Positions 11,265 to 21,561 of a stretch of 30,000 nt of DNA are shown piece by piece. The stretch is from Anaeromyces robustus (lineage: Eukaryota; Neocallimastigomycota; Neocallimastigomycetes; Neocallimastigales; Neocallimastigaceae): assembly GCA_002104895.1 (NCBI GenBank), contig MCFG01000309.1, positions 1 through 30,000 on the forward strand. Direction: 5' to 3'. The stretch's first letter is position 1. The number at the start of each line of letters is the position of its first letter. Under the pieces are notes generated by a model, which searched no databases, had not been told where the DNA came from, and was given only the letters and a program-made list of their open reading frames with translations. The position numbers were made by a program, and so were the translations under genes.

Positions 11265-12002
11265 TTATTTAGTATCTTTTTTATTAAATATCTTAAAGAT
11301 ACGTTTTACTGATGATTTTTTCTTTTCACCATCTTTACTTTCTTTATTTAATTTTTCCTTTTCCTTTTCCTTCATTTTTTCCAATTTTTCCTTTTCCTTT
11401 TCTTTCATTTTTTCTAATTTTTCTTTTTCTTTTCTTTCTTTTTCCTTTTCCTTTTCTTTTTCCTTTTCTTCTTTTTCTTTTAATTTATTCATCTTCTTTT
11501 CATTTTTAAGTTTTTCTTTTTCAAGCTTCTTCTTCTTTTTATCTTCTTTTTCAATAACAGGTGGTGGTATATAGAAAATTTCATCTGAAAAGGAAACTCT
11601 CTTTTTTGATTCATTAGTGACGGTTGAAAAGGAAGAATCGACGGTTAAATTGGATTGTATTGAAGAAATAGAGGTAATAGTAGCTTCTGAATCAAATACA
11701 TTTAAAAATTTATTATTATAAATGGCACTTTTATTACTTTGAGCACTATTACGATTATATTTCATTTCTTTCTTTTCACTCTTATATTTATCATATCTAT
11801 CATAGATAGAAGTTGGTTTATTATCACTAAGTGAATAACTTGATATTGAGTTTACATAAGTATTGTAAGAACTATATGAATTATAACTATTATAAGATTC
11901 TCTCTTACTACTGTATCTTTTCTTTTTTAAAGAATTAGCAGAACTGTATACTAAAGAATCACCGAAAGAAACATCGGTGTTAAAACAAGGTGCTGGCATC
12001 AT
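11265..12002 (-). CDS. Lys/Ser-rich orphan protein with an RVSF (PP1-docking-like) motif and hendecad coiled coil
   Basis: The frame encodes 245 residues, MMPAP to the stop at 11267-11265, and I do not recognise the family. Residues 11-130 are Ser/Tyr/Asn-rich and probably disordered, with no signal peptide or membrane segment. Residues 133-148 form a distinct patch, KKRVSFSDEIFYIPPP. RVSF (135-138) fits the RVxF docking consensus of protein phosphatase 1, and KRVS fits a basophilic kinase site. Residues 151-227 are Lys/Glu-rich and helical, including three tandem 11-residue units at 191-223. The end, SVKRIFKIFNKK (231-242), is a basic amphipathic segment that might touch membrane or nucleic acid. 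The start has A at -3, and the second Met would serve equally. Balanced composition, a clear non-repeat patch and higher GC than the flanks argue for a real gene. No neighbour lies within 9 kb. The PP1 role is inference. Confidence 0.75.
   Translation of the reverse strand: MMPAPCFNTDVSFGDSLVYSSANSLKKKRYSSKRESYNSYNSYSSYNTYVNSISSYSLSDNKPTSIYDRYDKYKSEKKEMKYNRNSAQSNKSAIYNNKFLNVFDSEATITSISSIQSNLTVDSSFSTVTNESKKRVSFSDEIFYIPPPVIEKEDKKKKKLEKEKLKNEKKMNKLKEKEEKEKEKEKEKERKEKEKLEKMKEKEKEKLEKMKEKEKEKLNKESKDGEKKKSSVKRIFKIFNKKDTK
11334..11432 (-). repeat. 33-bp tandem repeat encoding 11-residue helical units
   Basis: Residues 191-201 and 202-212 of the orphan protein are both KEKEKLEKMKE, and 213-223 is a diverged third copy (KEKEKLNKESK). 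An 11-residue period matches three helical turns, as in hendecad coiled coils or single alpha-helices. Confidence 0.8.
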
Positions 12003-12300
12003 TTTGGTAAAACTATATTTTTCTTTTTAAAAAAATTAAACTGTTGTTATTATTTTTTTTTTTGAATAAGTTGCTGTTTTTTTTTTTTTTTTTTTGTTTT
12101 TTTTTTAAGAATTAATATAAAATATACTGAAGTATTAATAATAATATTATTAATGTTATATAAAGTTTTTAATAAATAATATGTTTTAAGGAGGTTTTTC
12201 TCTTTTAATAAAAATGTTTAGTCTTTGATAACTTTCAGTTATAATGTTTTCAATATTGAATAATTTGAACATTCAGGGTAAAAAATATTTAAAACAAAGA
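12003..12300. other. 5' flank of the orphan gene
   Basis: A T-run-rich stretch is followed by a somewhat more complex patch at 12180-12290 (AAGGAGGTTTTTC, GATAACTTTCAGTTATAATG, with a 6-bp hairpin ATAACT/AGTTAT). It may be promoter or 5' untranslated sequence. No defined motif is recognised. Confidence 0.35.
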
Positions 12301-15300
12301 TAGAAATAGAATTAAAAAAAAAACTAAACTAAACTAAGCTAAAATATTAAAAGTATTTCATGTAAATAAAATATTCTATATAATTTTTTTTTTTTTTTTA
12401 AGTTTTAAAAAAACTTTTTTTTTCTTTTTTTTTTTTTTTTAAATAAATATAAATATATTCAGCTTTTTTTTAAATAAATATATAATATGTCTTTTCTCTT
12501 TTTTTCAGTTTTACTTTATAGACTATTTAAAATAAATAATTAACGAAAAAAAAATTAATTTTATAATATTTTTTTATAAACTTTTAGATTAAGATTTAGA
12601 TTAGATTAAAAATAAATAAAGTCCTTTTAAAACTATATTATAATCACACGCTTTTTATATATATATTATCTTTTTATAATCTTTTTTTTTTTCGTTATTT
12701 TTTATATTAATATATAATAAATTTTAAAAAAAAAAATTTCTTAAATTTTTAATTTTTAAAAGGAAATCAACTCCTTATATACTAATTTTTACAAAAAAAA
12801 ATTTTTTTTTCTATTAATATATTAACTATTTATTAATAAATTTTAATATATAATAATATCACTTTTATTATTATTATTATATATAATATATAAAAAAAAA
12901 TAATAAATAAATATACATTTATTATATAATAATAATTATTAATATTATTATTAATATTATTAATATTATTAATATTAATATTATTTTTTTTTAAAAAAAA
13001 AAAAAAAAAAATTAAACTTTTTTATATTAGTTTATATTTTGAATTAAACTTTTATTATATATTTAATATATTATTCAATTTATTAATTAATTATTTTATA
13101 TAACAATAGATTTAATTAGAAATATTTAAAATAATAATAAAAATAAAGTAAAATAAATGAATAAATAGATAAATCTTTTTTTTATTATAAAAGTCATTAA
13201 AAATATAAAGTAATATATGAATAATATATGATCGAATATATTATTCTGTATATTAACTTTATAATAGCATAAATAGAATTTTAATTCCATCATATAATAA
13301 ACTAAATAACAAAAAAGAAATATTTAGATATAAAAAAAAAGTTTAATTTATAATAAATTTAAATAGATAATATATTATTTTAAAACTTTATTGTATTTAA
13401 TATATTAATAATTACATTTAATATATTACATCATTCCATTTATTAATATAATTACCTCCATATAATATTTTCATAAAATTAATTAATGTAATTAATATAT
13501 AATTATAATATATTAACAAGTATATTAATTATATAGAGTTGATAATCTTATTATATAAAAATGATTTTCTATTTAATTTATATATTAAACAACTATATTA
13601 TGTAATATATTAAATTAAATTTAATGTTCCATAATAATTTTAATCCTTTTATAAACATTTATAATCATGAATATATTAATAAATATATTAGTATTCATTT
13701 TTGTTCTATCTTTTATTATTATTATTATCAATAATATATGATAATATATAATAGAATATAATAGAGTGTATTCATAATATATTATAATATATTAAATTTT
13801 AACAAAATACTAAGTTTGAATATGCTAAGAAAATAAAGTTTAAAATTGTTTTAGTATTATTACTAATAAATAATACTAACTAAACTTGTGTATTAGTAAT
13901 TAAATAATAAATATAGAAATAAATTAATAATTAAATATTATATAAATATTATTAAATAATAAATAAATAAATAAATAATTAAATAAATAAATAAATAATT
14001 TTTTATTTTTATTTTTCCATGATTAGTAATTAAAAAAATTTTATTATTATTATTATTATTATTATTTAAGAATTGTTTTTATTTTTATTTTTTTTATTAC
14101 ATAAAATTTTATTATTATTATTTTTTTTTATGTCATATTTTTATGCTTTTTTTTTTGTATTCAAGATAAAAAAAAATATTGGAAAAAGTTTTTTAAGGAA
14201 AAAAGGAAAATGCTATAAAAAAAAAAAGAAAAGAAGAAAAAAAAAATTTCTGTATAATTTATTATTTCAACACTTTAAAATAAAAAAAAATTTTATTTTA
14301 TTTTATTACGAAATAAAGTAATAAAAAAAAAAGTAATAAAAAAAAATTATGATGTAATAAAGAAATAAAATTTCATCATTAATTATTATTAGCTTAGTTT
14401 ATTTTTTTTATTTTTATTTTTAATGAACGTATAAAAATTAAATCTCAAAAAAAAAAAAGATAATTATTTTTATTTTATTTTATTATATTATTTATACATT
14501 AAAACTTAATTTTATTATTATTTATTATAATTATTTAGTAATTTCATCTTTCCTTACATTTATTCAATAAAATAAAATAAAAACAAAAAAAAAAAAAAAA
14601 AGAGGTTTAGTAATTTATATTTTAAAATTTTATATTTTTTATAATTTTAAAAAATCAATTCCATTTTTTTTTTCCTTATAAAATTATAAAATTTTTTCCA
14701 TTTCATTAAACCTTTTTTAGTATAAATAATAAAAAGTACAAAAAAAAATTTTTATTTTATTTTTATTCTAATTTTTTTTTAGAAAAATCTTTTTTTTTTT
14801 TTTTTTCATCATTTTTATCTTTATTGCCTTTTTTTTTTTTTTTTTTTAAAATCCAATAAAATAAAAATAAAATAAAAAAAAGCATTTTTTTTTTTACTTA
14901 AAATAAAACTTTTGTACTTTTTTTATTTATTTTCCAACTTTATTTCTATATTCTGTTTGTTATTGACATTTAAATTTAATCAATAAATATATAATTAAAA
15001 TTTATATATTTATTGATATAAAAATACTAAAAAAAAAAAGAAAAAAAGAAAATTACTAAAAAGCATATAAAAATATTATAAATAAATATTATATATAAAT
15101 ATTAACCATTATGATTATTTATTTGTTTTTATTATTATTTTTTTGTATTATTCATTCATTCTTTAGGAAACAATATTAATTTTTTTTATCTTTTGTTTAT
15201 TTTTTCCTAAATATCAACTCTTTCTTTATTTTCATATTAAATTGAAAAATGAATCATCATCATCATCATCATTTTTATTTAAAAGGCAGGTAAATAAATT

Positions 15301-15360
15301 GAAACAAAAAAAAAATGAAAATGAAAATGAAAAAAAAAAGTTTTATACACAACATCAATA
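12301..15360. other. AT-rich spacer, no gene
   Basis: Contents: (ATTAAT) repeats at about 12930-12985, an 11-bp hairpin at 13851-13879, (AAAT)n at 13960-13998 and ATT arrays at 14041-14067. Many A and T runs fill 14560-14890. The apparent open frame at 14073-14321 is Phe/Lys low complexity. Confidence 0.55.
13851..13879. repeat. 11-bp hairpin
   Basis: TTAGTATTATT at 13851-13861 pairs with AATAATACTAA at 13869-13879 around a 7-nt loop. A further 7-bp inverted pair lies outside it at 13836-13842 and 13881-13887. Confidence 0.6.
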
Positions 15361-15370
15361 ATTAAAAATT

Positions 15371-15476
15371 AAAAAAATAATTTAAAAATTAAATAATAAA
15401 AAATAATTATAAAATAATTAAATAAAATTAAAATTTAAATATTTTTTTAATTATTTAATTTTTAAATTATTTTTTT
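15371..15476. repeat. 27-bp perfect inverted repeat, 52-bp spacer
   Basis: The arm at 15371-15397 is the exact reverse complement of 15450-15476. After one mismatch the pairing continues for about five more pairs inward. All positions are A or T. Length makes it stand out, but composition lowers its weight. Confidence 0.75.
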
Positions 15477-16481
15477 TGACAATTTATATTTTATATTGTT
15501 TAGGTATTGTTATTATTGTTTTAGGTATTTAATAATGGATAAATTTAATATTCTATTTTATTTAAATATATATTATTAATATAATGATAATATATGAATA
15601 ATATATAATTAATTATTAAAATTAAAAATTAAACTAAAATTTAAACTAAAAATTTTTACATGACATGACATGTTAAAAAAATAAAAATTTAAAAATTTAA
15701 AAATTTAAAATTTTATTAATTTATTAATTAAAAAAAGAAAAAAAAAAGAAAAAAAGAAAAATACCAACACTTACATACACACATACACATATATATAAAA
15801 GTACTTTTCATTGTTTAAATATTATTCGTTTAAAAAAGTATTAATGCAAGTATAAAAAAAAAGAAAAATTTTATTATTGATGGATTGATATTTTTTTCAA
15901 AATATAATATGTATATATATTTTTAAAAAGTTTAGTTCCTATTTGGTAGATCATATTTATTTTTATGTTTTTATTTTATTAATTATAAAAAAGGGTTTTT
16001 AGATTATATATAATTTATTGATGATCCTTTTTTTATTAATAATAAAATGAAAATAATAATAATAATACATATAATAATTTTATATAGGATATATAAATTA
16101 TAATTATAATTAATTAATTAAATAATAAAGAGAAGAAGAAGAAAAAAAAAGGATTTAAAACAATTAATATTTTTGAGAAAAATTTTATATATTTATTTTA
16201 TTAAACATTAATAATAAAATAGGAATAATTATTATTATGATTATTATGGATGATAAAGTATAATTAAAACTAATTAAAAAATTAAAACAAGGTTAAGTAA
16301 AAAGGAATAATAATAAATAAAATGAAATAAACAATAACTATATGGAGTAATTAACAATAATAACAATAATAATTAATAAAATAAATAATAAAAGTTTATA
16401 AAAGAATAGTTTTATAATAATATTTCATGATATTTCATAATAATCATTAATTATTAATAAAAGTGTTTATGATAAATTAGT

Positions 16482-16520
<39 letters not shown>

Positions 16521-16840
16521 TTTTTTATTTTTATTTTATTTATCATAACATAATTTTTTTTAAATTAAAAATGTTTAAAATATATTTTATTAATAATATA
16601 ATTATATTATTTTATATATTATATTATATTATATTATATGTTTATATATTTATTAATGATTATATCCATTTATATTTAATTTTTATATTGTTTTAAATCA
16701 TTTAATGATAATAATAAAACTATTCATTATGTTTTATCTATATTAAATTGTATTACAATATATTATAATAATATATTATAATTAATAATTTGTTGACCAG
16801 CATGTAAAATGATTTTGAAATAAATTTTGAATTTATGGAA
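15477..16840. other. AT-rich spacer, no gene
   Basis: Contents: TGACATGACATGT at 15661-15673, short AC-rich words at 15765-15790 and an (AAT)n array at about 16484-16521. No gene is seen. Confidence 0.55.
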
Positions 16841-16843
16841 AAA

Positions 16844-16942
<99 letters not shown>

Positions 16943-16972
16943 ATTAATAAATAAATAAATAAATAAATAAAT
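16841..16972. repeat. (AAAT)n array
   Basis: About 130 bp of nearly perfect AAAT/TAAA tetranucleotide with one TTAA slip at about 16943. It lacks the 9-bp interruptions of the 6908-7239 array. Confidence 0.9.
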
Positions 16973-17038
16973 TTTTTGTTTGTTTTTTGTTTTGTTTTTG
17001 TTTTACTATGGAATTGAATATTGAATTGAATTAAAAAA

Positions 17039-17083
17039 TATTAATATTAAAATTTTAATAATAATAAAATTTTAATATTAATA
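17039..17083. repeat. 19-bp perfect hairpin, 7-nt loop
   Basis: Arms 17039-17057 and 17065-17083 are exact reverse complements made of A and T only. It is a potential cruciform. Confidence 0.75.
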
Positions 17084-17882
17084 AAATTATAAAATTATAA
17101 AATTATAAATTTATTAATTATAAATTATATGAGTTTTAAATAATTAATTATTAACTATTAAATATTAATTACTATTAATTATTAATTATTAATTATTAAT
17201 ATTTATTATTATTATTATTAATTATTATTAAATAATAATTGAATTAGTTTATTGTTAATAATAATAATAATAATAATAATAGTTATTTTATTATAAAATA
17301 AAGTTTATTTAACTTGAAAGTATAAAAAATCCTATTTTATATTAAAAAAAGAATACATTCATTCATCATCATTCATCATTTTTATTTATCATAAAAAAAA
17401 ACAATAAAAACAAGAGTCATGTCATCAACAAAATACAAAATAAAAAAAAATAATGATTCATGACTTAAAAAATGATTAAAAAAGAAAAAGAAAAACAAGA
17501 GATATAAGTTGAAAAAGAATAATCATAATTTTATAATAATAATAGCTATTTATTACTATTTATTATATTATATAAAATTATTATATATTTATTTTTTATA
17601 TATCATAATAACTTTTTATTTTATTATTATTATTAACTATTTATTATTATTAACAATTTTACATTTAAAATGTAAATTTTTTTTTTATAATTTTTTTTAC
17701 CATTCCAACCATTTATATTAAATTTTTTTTTAATTTAAATTTAAATATATTTAAATATATATTTTATTTAAATTAGATTATATTATATATTAAATTATTT
17801 ATATATATAATTATATATTATTAATATATTAATTAATCTATAATTCTAAGCCAAGAAATTAAATATGGACAAATTGTCAATT

Positions 17883-17913
<31 letters not shown>

Positions 17914-18252
17914 TTAGAAATAGAAATAGAAATAGAAATATTATAAACTCTTAACTAATTCTTTATTTTTATTTTTATTTTATTATTTTAATTTAATTTA
18001 ATTTTTATTTTTTTTATTTTATTTTTATAATTTTTCCTTTCTTCATTATTTAAAATGATTAATTTACCATTAACCAATATAAAAATAGTTTTAAAAATTA
18101 TAATACAAAAAAAAAAATTAAAAAAATGTATATAAAATAAAATAAAGTAAAATTAAAAAAGAAAAACACATGTAACTTTTTTTTTTAATCAATATATTTT
18201 CATTAACATTTTAAGGATTTACATCTTTTTTTAATATAATATACTTTATATA

Positions 18253-18285
<33 letters not shown>

Positions 18286-19080
18286 CCTTTTTCCTTCTTT
18301 TTTCCATTTCTTTTTCTTTTTTGGTTTAGTTTTTTTTTTTTAATTTTTTTTAAAGATATTTAAATTTTAAATTTTCATTGGTTAATATTTTTTTTAAAAA
18401 TTTTAAATTTTTTTTAAAAAAAAATTTTTTTTTTAAATTTTTTAATTATTTAATTTTCCCTTAAATATTTTTAATTTATTAATGCAATTAATTTATTTTT
18501 TTATTATATAATATATTAAATATATATTAAATTAAATATCCTTTATTAAATAATGAAAATGAAAATGAAAATAAAAAATTAAAATGAAAAAAAAAAAAAA
18601 AAAAATCAAAAAATTAAAAGTTTAATGATTTTTTATTTTTATTTTAATATATTTTAATCATTTCATTTAAAAATGAAAGGAAAAAAAAAGAGAGGAAAAT
18701 AAATAATAATATATAAATTTATACGGATAATATGAAATGCTAACTTTATTATAATAAAAAAAAAAACTTAACAAACTATATATAAATTGAAAATATTTAA
18801 TGAATTATTTTTTTTTTTAATTTTAATTTATAAATTAATTTTTTATTTTTTAAAATATAAATAGTAATAATTCTATAAATATTTTAACAATTTAAAATAA
18901 GTAATATCTTGGTTTTTTTTAATAATTTATCATTTATCATAAATTGGTTATTAGATTAAATTAATTTTTTTATTATTAAATTTTGAATAATGAATAATGA
19001 ATAATGAATCTTATTTTTCTTTGTTTGTTTATCTAAGACTTTATTTTTGTTTTATTTTATTTTGTTGACATAATGTCATA
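17084..19080. other. AT-rich spacer, no gene
   Basis: TAA arrays lie at 17262-17281 and 17883-17910, followed by (AGAAAT)4 at 17916-17939. A 31-T run opens a polypyrimidine tract at 18255-18322. Alternating A and T blocks run over 18340-18440. No gene is seen. Confidence 0.55.
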
Positions 19081-19105
19081 ATGTTTCATGTATTATTTCA
19101 TCATT

Positions 19106-19241
19106 CATTCATCAATAAGCCGTCTTTTTTTTTTTTTTTTTTTGTAATACTTTAATCATCATCATTCATTCTTCATACATTCATCAATAAACCGTCATTT
19201 TTTTTTATATTTTTTTTGTAATACTTTAGTCATCATCATTC
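19106..19241. repeat. Tandem duplication of a 72-74-bp unit
   Basis: CATTCATCAATAAGCCGTC at 19106 recurs at 19178 as CATTCATCAATAAACCGTC. The following T-run, GTAATACTTTA(A/G) and TCATCATCATTC (19156 and 19230) recur in the same order. Copies differ by a few substitutions and T-run length, so the duplication is fairly recent. Confidence 0.85.
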
Positions 19242-19583
19242 CTAATTTATTCATTTAATTATTTAATCATAAAAAATTATAATCATAAAATAAAAAATGT
19301 GTAACATTTTAAACATTAAAAATCAATATATATATTTAAAAGATAACAAATTAAATTAAAATAAAAATAAAAAAAAAAGATGATTAAAAATATTCATTAA
19401 TCATTCGTTCAGGATATTATTTTTTTTAATATAAAATAAACTAAAAAAAAAAAAAGTAAATCAATATTATAAAAATTAATAATAAATTAATCAATTTTAT
19501 TTTTATTTCATTTTATTTTTTTATTTTTATTTTTTTTTTATTTTTATTTTAATTTCGATATAAGCATTTAATAAAAAAAAAAG

Positions 19584-19627
19584 AAAATTGGCATATTTTT
19601 ATTGGATCTATGAATTATGCCAATTTT
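19584..19627. repeat. 12-bp inverted repeat AAAATTGGCATA/TATGCCAATTTT
   Basis: Arms 19584-19595 and 19616-19627 pair perfectly across a 20-nt spacer containing GGATC. Each arm carries three G/C positions, which lowers the odds of chance. Confidence 0.75.
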
Positions 19628-20198
19628 TTTTTTATTTTTTTTAAAAAAATAAAATAAAATAAAATAAAAGGTTTTTTCTTTGGTGATACAAAAAAAAAGA
19701 TATTGTTAAATAAACTAAAGATTAAAAACTAATAAAAATAAAAATAAAAACTAAAAAATATAAAAATATAAAAGAACTTGAGTTTTTCTTAGTAATTTTT
19801 TTATTAAATAAATTAAATTAAATTATTATTATTATTAATCTTTTATATAATTCCAATTATTTTTAATTTTTTTTGATATCTTTACATTTTTATTTGTTGA
19901 TTCATTAATTAATTCATTAATTAATTATTTTTTTTTTTATTTCTTATAAAATGTTTAATTATTATTTAAATATATATAAAAAAAAAGATAATAATTTTTT
20001 TTATCCTTTTCTTATTTTTAAAGTTTTTATTTTCTTTATATTATAAATTCTTAGTTATTAACATTATTTTATAAATAAATAAATAAATAAATGAAAAATA
20101 TCTATTTAATGAATTATAAAAATGATGAAGGAATGAAAATCATTTTAAAGTTTTTTTTATTTTTATTTTTATTTTTTTTTAAAAAATGCTAATGATTA

Positions 20199-20230
<32 letters not shown>

Positions 20231-21180
20231 TAACTTGTTTTTTTAATATTTATATTATTAAAATTATATGAAATTAATAAAAAAAAAGTTAAAAAAAACA
20301 AAAAAGAAAAAAACTCATTGTTTAATCATTCATTTTTTTTTTTTAAAAAAAAAAAGGAGAAAAATTTAAATGAATGGATTTAACTTTTTAAATTAAAAAT
20401 TAAAAATAAAAAAAAAAAATATTATAAAATTTGAAACATTTTTTTTTCTTGGTTATATTTAATGAATGATAAAATAAAAATAAAAGAAAATTAAACTAAT
20501 TAAAATTAAAACATGAATTGTGGATTTTTTTTTAAGGAATAAAAAAAAATAAAACAAAAAAAGATAAAACAAAAGATAAAACAAAAAATAAAATAATAAA
20601 ATAATAATAGTAATGTAATAATGTAATAAAATAATAAAATAATAAAAAAATGAATAATTTAAAATAAAATAATTTAATTTATTATTATCTTTATAATTTT
20701 TATTTCTTTTTTATTATTTATTTTTTAATTTTTTAAATTTAAATAAAGTTTAAAAATAATAAAGGAAAATTTTTTTATATATTTTTATATATTCAATTCC
20801 TTAAAAAAATAAAAAATTAAAGATAAAAAAAAATAAGAATAATTAAAATAAGCACGTTAGAGTTTAATATGTTAAATTATATGATGTATAATGATGTCTT
20901 TTTTTTTTAATATGTGTTTTTCATGTATGTATGTATTGTATGAATATAATAAATATATTTTTTATGTAATTTTTTTTTTTAAAAAATAAAAATAATAATA
21001 ATTATAAAAAAATAATAATTATAAAAAAATAATATAATATAAAATATAATATATAATCTATATAAAATAATATATTATAAAAATATATTATAATATATAT
21101 AAAATATATATTGATTAATTTTTTTTGAAAGTTAAAACAAAAAAAAAAAACATCATGGACTGTAGGAAATTTTTTTTAAT
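19628..21180. other. AT-rich spacer, no gene
   Basis: Homopolymers, ATT arrays and two AGATAAAACAAA-type direct repeats (about 20560-20590). No gene is seen. Confidence 0.55.
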
Positions 21181-21200
21181 ACATAATAATATATAATATG

Positions 21201-21250
21201 TAATAATATATAATAATATATAATAATATATAATAGTATATAATAATATA
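21201..21250. repeat. 10-bp tandem repeat TAATAATATA x5
   Basis: Five units lie in exact register, the fourth with one A-to-G change. The period is close to one DNA helical turn. Confidence 0.85.
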
Positions 21251-21532
21251 TATATTAAATCTATTAAATATTAAATAATACATCATCCTCATATAAAATA
21301 AAATAAAATGAAATAAAATATTATTCAACAACATTCAACATTATCTGTAGCTACATTATAATTAACATTATTTATAATAATTAACCATTATTATATTTAA
21401 TATTAACCATTATTATTTAACTACAAAAAAATGTTTTTTTTTTTAAAACTTAAAACTATCATGATCATAGAAAGAATAAAAAAATTAAATTTTTATTTTA
21501 TTTCTTTATATTAAAAAAAAAAAGTCATAATA

Positions 21533-21561
21533 CTAATTAAACGTCCCCCTTTTTTAATTAG
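21533..21561. repeat. Hairpin with a C5 loop
   Basis: CTAATTAAA (21533-21541) pairs with TTTAATTAG (21553-21561). The 11-nt loop begins CGTCCCCC. A run of five C is exceptional in this window and falls exactly in the loop. Confidence 0.6.

Noticed and set aside
11312-11509. Plus-strand Phe/Pro/Leu open frame
   Set aside because: Antisense shadow of the Lys/Glu helix of the orphan gene.
14073-14321. 82-codon plus-strand open frame
   Set aside because: Phe/Leu then Lys runs from T and A tracts, not protein-like.
17415-17465. AGTCATG/CATGACT inverted repeat
   Set aside because: Only 7 bp with a wide spacer, within chance for 30 kb.
17509-17721. 70-codon plus-strand open frame
   Set aside because: Ile/Tyr/Leu translation of TAT/ATT repeats.
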